Part shown: piece by piece, positions 1 to 5,754 of the stretch
Numbering within the stretch: the first letter of the stretch is position 1
Layout of the letters: every line of letters starts with the position of its first letter
Assembly: GCA_002770795.1 (NCBI GenBank)
Contig: PCTP01000085.1
Coordinates: 1-6,480, forward strand
Source: Gammaproteobacteria bacterium CG22_combo_CG10-13_8_21_14_all_40_8
GTDB taxonomy: Bacteria > Pseudomonadota > Gammaproteobacteria > Enterobacterales > GCA-002770795
Direction of reading: 5' to 3'
DNA length: 6,480 bases
Made by a program: the position numbers and the translations under genes
The notes under the pieces: generated by a model
The model's input: the letters and a program-made list of their open reading frames with translations, nothing else
Told to the model about the DNA's origin: nothing
The model's database searches: none

Positions 1-762
1 AAATTATTTGTAATAGATTTTCATGGTGACATAAAAGCAAGTGACGTTGAAAATTTAAGAAAAAAAATTAATTTAATAATTCTTTCTGCTAATCCTAAAA
101 AAGATGAAGTGTTACTAAGACTTGAAAGCCCTGGTGGAATGGTACACAGCTATGGCCTTGCTGCTGCAGAGCTTGCAAGGCTTAGAGATAAAAACTTTAA
201 ATTAATTATCTGTGTTGATAAAGTTGCAGCTAGCGGAGGCTATCTAATGGCTTCAACTGCCACTAAAATTATTGCAGCACCTTTTGCCATTGTTGGCTCT
301 ATTGGTGTAATTGCCGAATTGCCTAATTTTAATCGTTTATTGAAAAAGCTTGATGTTGATATTGAACAGCACACCGCAGGTGAATTTAAACGAACTTTAA
401 CCATGCTTGGCCCCAACACGGATAAGGGTCGCGAGAAATTCCGTGAAGAGTTGAACGAAGCTCATGATCTCTTTAAACATTGGGTTTCTACACATCGTCA
501 ACAGGTGGATATCGACAAAGTAGCGACTGGTGAGCATTGGTTTGGTACACAAGCTATAGATCTTAAACTGGTTGATGAATTGGGAACCAGTGATGACTAC
601 CTAATGAGCCACTCTGAAAAACAGGCTGTTTTCCAAATTACCTTCGAAAAACCCAAGCAGTTGACTTCAAGATTAACAAGGATCCTTCAAGGTTCAATTG
701 AAGGCCTAATAGGCTCAGGCATCAAGCAGTTGAAACGAAGTCGTTTCAACTGGCATCAATAA
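1..762 (+). CDS. sohB: SohB-type inner-membrane serine peptidase (S49 family), 5'-truncated by window edge
   Basis: SohB is a membrane-anchored S49 (protease IV/SppA-like) peptidase whose catalytic domain faces the periplasm. Frame 1 is open from base 1, so the gene starts upstream; 253 residues are visible. Escherichia coli SohB has about 349, so the N-terminal membrane anchor and roughly 95 residues lie outside. A GTG at 109 opens a shorter reading frame, but it falls inside the domain and is not the start: the upstream residues KLFVIDFHGDI match the family. Seen here are the RLESPGG loop (window residues 40-46), the nucleophile in AASGGY (Ser78, bases 232-234) and the general-base lysine in GEFKRT (Lys130, bases 388-390), forming the Ser/Lys dyad. 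The family tail GEHWFGTQA...VDELGTSDDYL is also present. The dyad is intact, so the protein is probably active. The kelch gene follows after 17 bases, suggesting co-transcription. Family assignment is firm; physiological substrates are poorly known. Confidence 0.95.
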   Translation, partial: KLFVIDFHGDIKASDVENLRKKINLIILSANPKKDEVLLRLESPGGMVHSYGLAAAELARLRDKNFKLIICVDKVAASGGYLMASTATKIIAAPFAIVGSIGVIAELPNFNRLLKKLDVDIEQHTAGEFKRTLTMLGPNTDKGREKFREELNEAHDLFKHWVSTHRQQVDIDKVATGEHWFGTQAIDLKLVDELGTSDDYLMSHSEKQAVFQITFEKPKQLTSRLTRILQGSIEGLIGSGIKQLKRSRFNWHQ

Positions 763-779
763 ATCCGGCTGGTGAAAAA

Positions 780-1904
780 ATGATGAAGCAATGGATGGGT
801 AAATCTACAATAGCATTGCTCTTCATTTTTTTTACCCTTGCCTACTCTAAAACAGTCGACTTAACCTCAAGTGATCCTTTACCCAACCAACTGCCTAATT
901 TGCCACAAGCTGTTTCTAATAATGCTGCGGCTCAAGTTTCCATTGCTGGCAAAACTTATATTGCTAGTTTCAATGGGCTAGGTAAGGAAAAAGATCTGGC
1001 GTCTTTAACCTCTTCCGCCTACCTTTTTGAATCTGATCAAAAACAATGGAAAGCACTTCCAAATGTTCCCGGAAATCAAGGCGTTTTAGCTTCAAGTGCC
1101 GTAGGGTTGAATGGCGCACTTTGGGTTATTGGTGGCTATACCGTTGCCAAGGATCACAGTGAATTCTCTACGCCTCATATCTATCGAATAACGCCGCCTT
1201 GGGATCATTATCAGCTAGAAACTCAAATGCCAACACCCGTTGATGATACGGTTGCCTTAACATGGAAACAACGCTTTTTGGTTTTGGTCAGTGGTTGGTC
1301 AAATGATGGTAATGTCGATTTAATCCAGCTTTATGACGCCAAACAAAAAGTTTGGCAACCGAGCATTAAGTTTCCAGGGCAGACTGTGTTTGGTCATAGT
1401 GGAGCCATTTTAAACGACAAAATATTGATCTTAGATGGTGTAGGTGTTGTGGGTAGAATTAATGGAAAGAGACAATTTGCTGCCATTTCACAAGCTTGGC
1501 TAGGAACAATTCAATCATCACCAACCATACATATTGATTGGAAGAGGATATCAGATCACCCAGGAAAGCCTCGTTACAGAATGGGAGCCATTTCCTTAGC
1601 TCAAAATGGCTGGATGATTTTCCTGGGAGGATCAGAAAATCCCTATAATTACAATGGAATAGGTTATGATTCTGTGCCCAGTGAACCAGCATCCTCTCTC
1701 TTGATATTCGATGTGAATCAGCAATGTTGGTTAAAAAATAAAATTCAAGGGCCTGAAGTGATGGACTTGAGAGGTTTGATTTTATGGAAGCAACAGATCT
1801 CCGCATTAGGTGGTATGGGGAAGAATCAACAGGTACTTGATAAAATAAGTGAGATAAAATTGCAAGATATGCAAGTGGAAGGCTGTATACCCGTTCAAAG
1901 CTAA
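780..1904 (+). CDS. Exported kelch-repeat beta-propeller protein, NanM-like fold, function unknown
   Basis: The product has 374 residues. A signal peptide is visible: a short positive N-terminus (Lys3, Lys8), a hydrophobic stretch at about 10-22, and a plausible cut after A-Y-S at 23, so a periplasmic location is inferred. Six kelch-like units, each ending in a hydrophobic strand plus a Gly-rich turn, lie at about 42-66, 95-120 (LWVIGGY), 149-173 (LVLVSGWS), 197-222 (ILILDGVG), 262-285 (MIFLGGSE) and 325-346 (ISALGGMG), predicting a six-bladed propeller. Length, secretion and blade order resemble E. coli NanM, the periplasmic N-acetylneuraminate mutarotase (about 368 residues). However, the NanM segment carrying its catalytic Glu and Arg (INGEAKPGLR) appears here as LDGVGVVGR, without the glutamate, and no sialic-acid genes are nearby, so a mutarotase name is not justified. 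Two adjacent ATGs (780, 783) are possible starts; a GGTGA at 771-775 gives weak ribosome-binding support. It is probably translated from the sohB transcript. Confidence 0.85.
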   Translation: MMKQWMGKSTIALLFIFFTLAYSKTVDLTSSDPLPNQLPNLPQAVSNNAAAQVSIAGKTYIASFNGLGKEKDLASLTSSAYLFESDQKQWKALPNVPGNQGVLASSAVGLNGALWVIGGYTVAKDHSEFSTPHIYRITPPWDHYQLETQMPTPVDDTVALTWKQRFLVLVSGWSNDGNVDLIQLYDAKQKVWQPSIKFPGQTVFGHSGAILNDKILILDGVGVVGRINGKRQFAAISQAWLGTIQSSPTIHIDWKRISDHPGKPRYRMGAISLAQNGWMIFLGGSENPYNYNGIGYDSVPSEPASSLLIFDVNQQCWLKNKIQGPEVMDLRGLILWKQQISALGGMGKNQQVLDKISEIKLQDMQVEGCIPVQS

Positions 1905-1983
1905 AACCTTCCTGGGCTTTCTTCTTGGCTAGAGAATAGGTATAGTATTTCAAAAATATTACCCAATAATAAAAATAAACAAC

Positions 1984-1997
1984 AGGAGTTTCCTTTG
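1984..1997 (+). promoter_or_regulatory. Ribosome binding site that fixes a TTG start for the symporter gene
   Basis: AGGAG at 1984-1988 sits six bases before TTG at 1995-1997. The first in-frame ATG (2022, residue 10) is preceded by a T-rich stretch with no purine-rich motif, and starting there would remove the MESLNNFF N-terminus. The TTG is therefore the supported start. Rare TTG initiation usually lowers translation efficiency; this is general knowledge, not something shown by the sequence. Confidence 0.8.
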
Positions 1998-3665
1998 GAA
2001 TCGTTAAACAATTTTTTTGTCATGCTTGATGGATATATGGGATCTGCACCTTATTTTCCTATTTTACTCTTAGGTGTGGGATTTTTCTTTACGCTCTATT
2101 TGGGTTTTCCCCAAATTCGCTTTTTCAAACATGCGATTAAAATTGTAAAAGGAACTTACGATAAAGAAACTGATCCTGGTGATACGACGCACTTTCAAGC
2201 GTTGACAACCGCGTTATCTGGCACCGTAGGTACTGGAAATATCGCTGGTGTGGGTTTGGCCGTTGCAGTTGGTGGCCCAGCAGCATTATTTTGGATGTGG
2301 GCAACAGCATTTTTAGGTATGACCACCAAATTTGTTGAAGTGACCTTGTCTCATAAGTATCGCATTAAAGCCGATGATGGCAGTATTGCTGGTGGTCCGA
2401 TGTATTTCATGGAAAGGAAACTGAATATGAAATGGTTGGCTGTTTTGTTTTCAATCGGTATTCTTATCAGTTCTTTTGGTGCAGGGAATATGCCTCAAAT
2501 TAATAGTATCGCTTCTGGTTTGTATGATACTTTCGGCATCGATCATATTGTCACTGGTGCAGTTCTGGCGGTGTTGTTAGCCATGGTTATTTTGGGTGGA
2601 ATTAAACGTATTGCCAAAATCACTGAAAAAATTGTTCCTTTTATGGCGTTCTTTTATGTATTTGGTGCGTTAGCTGTGATTGTGGCGAATTATCAAAATA
2701 TTATCCCTTCATTTTATTCCATTTTTTCTGATCTTTTTTCGGGTTCTGCTGCAACTGGCGGCTTTTTAGGCGCTAGTATTTCTATGGCTTGGAGCAAAGG
2801 TGTTGGACGAGGATTGTTTTCAAACGAGGCGGGTCAAGGCTCTGCGCCTATTGCTCACGCTGCAGCTAAAGCAGATGAACCTGTCTCTGAAGGAATGGTT
2901 TCCATTTTGGAGCCTTTTGTTGATACCATTATTATCTGTACATTAACTGGCATGGTTATTTTATCTTCTGGTGTTTGGACCAATAAATATGAGAATAACT
3001 TCCAGGGTTCGGATATACGTTATGTGGCTTCACAATATACTGAAACGGATCAGCAAGATCGTTTGCAACTGTTTAAATTTATTAATAAGCAAGAATCAAC
3101 CATTAAAACCTATGATGGTATCATTAGTGTTAAAGAAGGAGAGGCGGTCAGTGGAGGATTTACCCTTATCGCATCACGTTCATTAGCAGAAGATGTACAT
3201 TATACTAGAAATGATCAACTCTTTAATGGTGAGTTAAATGTTCAAGACGGCAAGCTCACGGATAATGAAATTCAAGTCCATGGTAAGTCGTTATTACATT
3301 CAGTACCTCTAACTGCAAAAGCTTTTAGTGAATCTTTCCTAGGAGATTGGGGAACTTACATCGTTTCTATTGGTTTGTTATTGTTTGCATTCTCAACGGC
3401 CATTGCTTGGTCTTATTATGGTGATAGAGCAGTGACTTATTTGGTGGGATCTAGAGGCGTCATGCCTTACCGCATTCTTTATGTATTAGGATTTTTCTTT
3501 GCCTCTTTTGCGGATACCACTCTAATATGGAGCATTTCTGCGATTTCTATCTTTTTAAGTACAGTTCCTAATTTATTAGGGATCATCTTATTAAAAAGTG
3601 ATATGAAGCAAACAGTTGCAGATTATTGGGTTCAATTTCATAGGGAACACCCAGAAGAACGTTAA
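1995..3665 (+). CDS. Sodium:alanine/glycine symporter (AgcS family) with large soluble insert
   Basis: AgcS proteins (Alanine or Glycine:Cation Symporters, LeuT fold) use the Na+ gradient to import alanine or glycine across the inner membrane. The 556-residue product shows the family signature TALSGTVGTGNIAGVG (72-87), the GGPAALFWMW segment (93-102), MTTKFVEVTLSHKYR (109-123), GGPMYFM (133-139), and NEAGQGSAPIAHAAAKADEP (277-296) followed by the ILEPFVDTIIICTLTGMVIL helix. The last three membrane helices lie at about 452-474, 491-511 and 513-534. Typical members are near 450-480 residues. The excess comes from a hydrophilic insert at about 328-437 (bases 2976-3305). By the positive-inside rule (Arg478, Arg487 and Arg493 in the next loop; Lys-rich C-terminus) the insert should face the periplasm. 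Translation starts at TTG. The gene has a 90-base gap from the kelch gene and its own downstream terminator. Transport of alanine rather than glycine cannot be decided from sequence. Confidence 0.93.
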   Translation: MESLNNFFVMLDGYMGSAPYFPILLLGVGFFFTLYLGFPQIRFFKHAIKIVKGTYDKETDPGDTTHFQALTTALSGTVGTGNIAGVGLAVAVGGPAALFWMWATAFLGMTTKFVEVTLSHKYRIKADDGSIAGGPMYFMERKLNMKWLAVLFSIGILISSFGAGNMPQINSIASGLYDTFGIDHIVTGAVLAVLLAMVILGGIKRIAKITEKIVPFMAFFYVFGALAVIVANYQNIIPSFYSIFSDLFSGSAATGGFLGASISMAWSKGVGRGLFSNEAGQGSAPIAHAAAKADEPVSEGMVSILEPFVDTIIICTLTGMVILSSGVWTNKYENNFQGSDIRYVASQYTETDQQDRLQLFKFINKQESTIKTYDGIISVKEGEAVSGGFTLIASRSLAEDVHYTRNDQLFNGELNVQDGKLTDNEIQVHGKSLLHSVPLTAKAFSESFLGDWGTYIVSIGLLLFAFSTAIAWSYYGDRAVTYLVGSRGVMPYRILYVLGFFFASFADTTLIWSISAISIFLSTVPNLLGIILLKSDMKQTVADYWVQFHREHPEER

Positions 3666-3681
3666 ACAAACCAGTCCACCC

Positions 3682-3708
3682 ATACCCTGTCTTTGACAGG
3701 GTATTTTT
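3682..3708 (+). terminator. Intrinsic terminator after the symporter gene
   Basis: A perfect 10-bp stem, ATACCCTGTC (3682-3691) with GACAGGGTAT (3695-3704), closes a TTT loop and runs into five Ts (3704-3708). It starts 17 bases after the symporter stop codon, so it should end the upstream transcript and insulate the acyl-CoA dehydrogenase gene. On the minus strand the stem is preceded by A-rich sequence only on one side and no minus-strand gene needs it. Confidence 0.93.
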
Positions 3709-3710
3709 CA

Positions 3711-3739
3711 TTTTCTTTCTGGTCGGAGCAGTGTATACT
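3711..3739 (+). promoter_or_regulatory. Candidate sigma-70 promoter for the acyl-CoA dehydrogenase gene
   Basis: TATACT at 3734-3739 matches the -10 consensus at five of six positions and is directly preceded by TG. At a 17-base spacing the -35 position holds TTTTCT (3711-3716), which is poor. Transcription would start near 3746, giving a leader of about 26 bases. The case rests on position, between a strong terminator and a good ribosome binding site, and on the FadR-like operator abutting the -10 box. A weak -35 is tolerable but leaves the call uncertain. Confidence 0.45.
3719..3731 (+). promoter_or_regulatory. FadR-like operator upstream of the acyl-CoA dehydrogenase gene
   Basis: CTGGTCGGAGCAG is an imperfect palindrome centred on G3725. 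It matches the core of the enterobacterial FadR operator (CTGGTCNGACCAG) at all but one defined position (G for C at 3728). FadR represses beta-oxidation genes and is released by long-chain acyl-CoA. Here the site lies between the candidate -35 and -10 boxes of a gene for an acyl-CoA dehydrogenase, where repressor binding would block RNA polymerase. The motif match and position are seen; FadR control is inferred, and whether this organism encodes FadR cannot be seen. Confidence 0.5.
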
Positions 3740-3771
3740 TCCTTCATTGAAAAAAGTATTTGGAGAGAGTT

Positions 3772-5538
3772 ATGAGTGATTATCAAGCACCCATCAATGA
3801 CATGTTATTTACCCTTCACGATGTATTCAATATCATCGGGAAATTGCAAGATCTTAAGCATCCCCTGGAACTTGATGAAGAGTTAGTGAATGCCATTTTG
3901 GAAGAAGCTGGCCGATTTGCTTCTCAAGTTTGGGCACCCATTAATCGCAATGGTGACGAGCAAGGTTGTCAATTTGATTCTGGCTTAGTGAGTACACCCG
4001 ATGGCTTCAAACAAGCTTACCAACAGTTTGTAGAGAGTGGATGGGCATCATTTTATGCCAGTGATAAATATGGAGGACAGGGAATGCCTAAGGCATTGCA
4101 TGTGCTCTTGGAAGAAATGCTTTATGCCAGTAATACCTCGTTATGCCTCTATCCTTCGTTAACCACTGGGGCTATCCACGCCATTTTGACTCACGCTTCT
4201 GATGAGCTAAAAGATATTTGGTTACCCAAAATGGTTGAAGGTCGCTGGGCAGGTGCCATGTGTTTAACAGAATCTCACGCAGGAACTGATCTTGGCCTGA
4301 TTAAAACCAAAGCACAACCTACAGACGATGGACATTATGAAGTGACTGGCACCAAAATTTTTATCACGGGTGGAGAGCAAGATCTCACTGAAAATATCGT
4401 ACATCTGGTTTTAGCCAGAGTGGCAGGTGCACCAGAAGGCGTTAAAGGCATTAGCTTATTTATTGTGCCTAAAATGACTTTGGATGACCAAGGCAATATC
4501 CAATCTCCAAATGCGGTCCATTGTGGATCAATTGAACATAAAATGGGCATTAAAGGCTCCGCAACCTGCGTGATGAATTTTGATGGCGCTAAAGCCTATT
4601 TAGTGGGTGAAGAGAACCAAGGCTTGAAATACATGTTTTCAATGATGAACAATGAACGGCTATCCATTGGTATTCAAGGTATCGGCCTGACTTCTCGTTC
4701 TCTTCAAACAGCGACAGCTTATGCCAAAGAGAGATTACAAAGTCGTGGTCCTTTAGATAAAAAGTCTGACACAAGCTATATAGTGGAACATCCTGATGTT
4801 AGAAAAATGTTGTTTTGGATGCGTAGTCATCTAGAAGCATCAAGAGTTTCATTGGTGTGGTTAGGGCTTTTAGTGGATAGGATTACCGATCATCCAGAAG
4901 CAACTGAAAGAGCCAAAGCTGATAAACTGGTGGCCTTTATGACTCCAGTGGCTAAAGCTTTCTATTCAGATTTTGGTTTTGAGGCTTGCAATAAAGGGCT
5001 TCAAGTTCTGGGAGGACATGGCTATATCAGAGAATGGGGGCAGGAACAACTGGTTAGAGACGCAAGAATTGCACAAATCTATGAAGGAACTAATGGCATT
5101 CAAGCCATGGATCTCATTGGACGTAAATTGTTGTCAGATGGTGGAGAAGGTTACCAACTATTCAAGACCGCTATTTGGCAAGCAGTTGCCTCACTTGAGG
5201 GCTATGCTGATATTCAGCAAAGCATGCAAAAGGCCCTAGATGCGCATTATGAAACAACGGAATGGATTTTAAATAATAGCCAAGATCGACCAGCATTGGC
5301 TGGTTCAGTGGCTACAGATTACCTTCAATTTACTGGAATTTGTTGGTTTGCCAGTATGTGGGCTCTTGCATTAAATGGATTGAAAAACTCTCGATTCTTA
5401 AATTCGCAACAAAAACAAGAAAAAGAGGCTTTAGCTCAATTTTTCTGTCAAAAAGTCTTGGTGCAATATCAAAGCCTTCAATCCAGCATTTATGCAGGCG
5501 AAGACTCTCTGATGATGTTGAGCGCAGAGCAAATTTAA
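3772..5538 (+). CDS. Acyl-CoA dehydrogenase, large DmdC-like subgroup
   Basis: This FAD flavoenzyme oxidises an acyl-CoA to the 2-enoyl-CoA, the first step of beta-oxidation, passing electrons to ETF. The 588-residue length matches the approximately 590-600-residue subgroup that includes 3-methylmercaptopropionyl-CoA dehydrogenase (DmdC). Its architecture is visible: a short N-terminal extension (MSDYQAPINDMLF, typical of the subgroup), an alpha-helical domain at about 35-155, the flavin-binding beta-domain with MCLTESHAGTDLG (163-175) and KIFITGGEQDL (195-205), a helical C-domain with NNERLSIGIQGIG (293-305), the catalytic base in IYEGTNGIQ (Glu438, bases 5083-5085), and an extra C-terminal domain at about 460-588. 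ATG 3772 is chosen over an in-frame TTG at 3760 because GGAG at 3762-3765 lies six bases before it and the family starts there. Substrate chain length cannot be read from the sequence; a DMSP-related role is only one option. The gene appears monocistronic between two terminators, with a FadR-like site upstream. Confidence 0.93.
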   Translation: MSDYQAPINDMLFTLHDVFNIIGKLQDLKHPLELDEELVNAILEEAGRFASQVWAPINRNGDEQGCQFDSGLVSTPDGFKQAYQQFVESGWASFYASDKYGGQGMPKALHVLLEEMLYASNTSLCLYPSLTTGAIHAILTHASDELKDIWLPKMVEGRWAGAMCLTESHAGTDLGLIKTKAQPTDDGHYEVTGTKIFITGGEQDLTENIVHLVLARVAGAPEGVKGISLFIVPKMTLDDQGNIQSPNAVHCGSIEHKMGIKGSATCVMNFDGAKAYLVGEENQGLKYMFSMMNNERLSIGIQGIGLTSRSLQTATAYAKERLQSRGPLDKKSDTSYIVEHPDVRKMLFWMRSHLEASRVSLVWLGLLVDRITDHPEATERAKADKLVAFMTPVAKAFYSDFGFEACNKGLQVLGGHGYIREWGQEQLVRDARIAQIYEGTNGIQAMDLIGRKLLSDGGEGYQLFKTAIWQAVASLEGYADIQQSMQKALDAHYETTEWILNNSQDRPALAGSVATDYLQFTGICWFASMWALALNGLKNSRFLNSQQKQEKEALAQFFCQKVLVQYQSLQSSIYAGEDSLMMLSAEQI

Positions 5539-5545
5539 TTTGCTA

Positions 5546-5594
5546 AAATTTAGGGTGTAGAGTCAATATTTATGCGCCCTGAATTTGTTTTTTT
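5546..5594 (+). terminator. Intrinsic terminator after the acyl-CoA dehydrogenase gene
   Basis: A 14-bp stem pairs 5546-5559 (AAATTTAGGGTGTA) with 5573-5586 (TGCGCCCTGAATTT), including three G-U pairs in the RNA. It closes a 13-base loop and is followed after one G by seven Ts (5588-5594). It begins eight bases after the stop codon. It separates this gene from qmcA, which must therefore have its own promoter in 5595-5754. Confidence 0.88.
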
Positions 5595-5631
5595 ATCTGA
5601 AAATTCTTCAAAACACTTCCTCTCTGATTTA

Positions 5632-5683
5632 AACTTTGTAACACAAGTTAACGTCCTTCTGTTATGCTCGTACAACTTTGTAA
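5632..5683 (+). repeat. 10-bp direct repeat (AACTTTGTAA) flanking the candidate qmcA promoter
   Basis: AACTTTGTAA occurs exactly at 5632-5641 and again at 5674-5683, a period of 42 bp, close to four helical turns. The first copy also belongs to a small inverted repeat, AACTT (5632-5636) with AAGTT (5645-5649). The two copies lie on either side of the extended -10 candidate at 5660-5668. This could be a paired regulator site or chance in AT-rich DNA; the motif does not match a regulator I recognise. Confidence 0.4.
5660..5668 (+). promoter_or_regulatory. Extended -10 promoter candidate for qmcA
   Basis: TGTTATGCT fits the extended -10 pattern TGnTATAAT with two mismatches in the hexamer. No good -35 is found at 16-18 bases upstream (AACACA at 5640-5645), which extended -10 promoters can tolerate. 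Start of transcription would fall near 5675, giving a leader of about 80 bases that contains the 5694-5720 hairpin. A promoter is required somewhere in this gap because a strong terminator precedes it. Confidence 0.35.
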
Positions 5684-5693
5684 AAATACTTCC

Positions 5694-5720
5694 ACCTAAA
5701 CTCAATGCATGAGTTTAGGT
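5694..5720 (+). promoter_or_regulatory. Perfect inverted repeat / hairpin in the qmcA leader
   Basis: ACCTAAACTCA (5694-5704) and TGAGTTTAGGT (5710-5720) are perfectly complementary over 11 bp with a five-base loop, ATGCA. No T-tract follows on the + strand, so it is not a standard terminator for + transcription. The ribosome binding site (5741-5745) lies 20 bases downstream and is not in the stem. Options are an mRNA-stabilising leader hairpin, a dimeric-regulator site, or a minus-strand terminator, since the reverse strand has a TATTTTT run shortly after the stem; no minus-strand gene is seen that would need one. The structure is certain, the role is not. Confidence 0.6.
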
Positions 5721-5754
5721 ATTAACAATACTTATCATCAAGGAGATGAAAATT

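Noticed and set aside
109..762. GTG at 109 as the start of a 217-residue protein
   Set aside because: The frame is open to the window edge and upstream residues fit SohB; the GTG is an internal valine codon next to the RLESPGG motif.
1897..1926. Possible weak terminator after the kelch gene (AAAGC at 1897-1901 with GCTTT at 1916-1920, then a pyrimidine run)
   Set aside because: The stem is only five base pairs plus a possible bulged CC/GG extension, it overlaps the stop codon, and the T-tract is interrupted by C; too weak to call.
1925..1946. Promoter for the symporter gene (TTGGCT 1925-1930 and TATAGT 1941-1946)
   Set aside because: The spacer is only 10 bases, and no acceptable -35 exists at 16-18 bases from TATAGT. 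The -10-like box alone is not enough, although a promoter in this 90-base gap is plausible.
1459..1953. Open frame of 164 codons on the minus strand, antisense to the end of the kelch gene
   Set aside because: It lies almost wholly inside a clear + strand gene with kelch motifs, shows no recognisable family features, and I see no good ribosome binding site; it is a shadow.
2971..3186. Second-frame open stretch within the symporter insert
   Set aside because: It overlaps the symporter reading frame fully, has no family features, and the main frame stays open with good motifs on both sides, so there is no sign of a frameshift.
3693..3698. TTGACA, a perfect -35 hexamer, upstream of the acyl-CoA dehydrogenase gene
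   Set aside because: It lies inside the terminator stem, and at 17-base spacing no -10-like box follows (TTCTGG region); its presence is explained by the hairpin.
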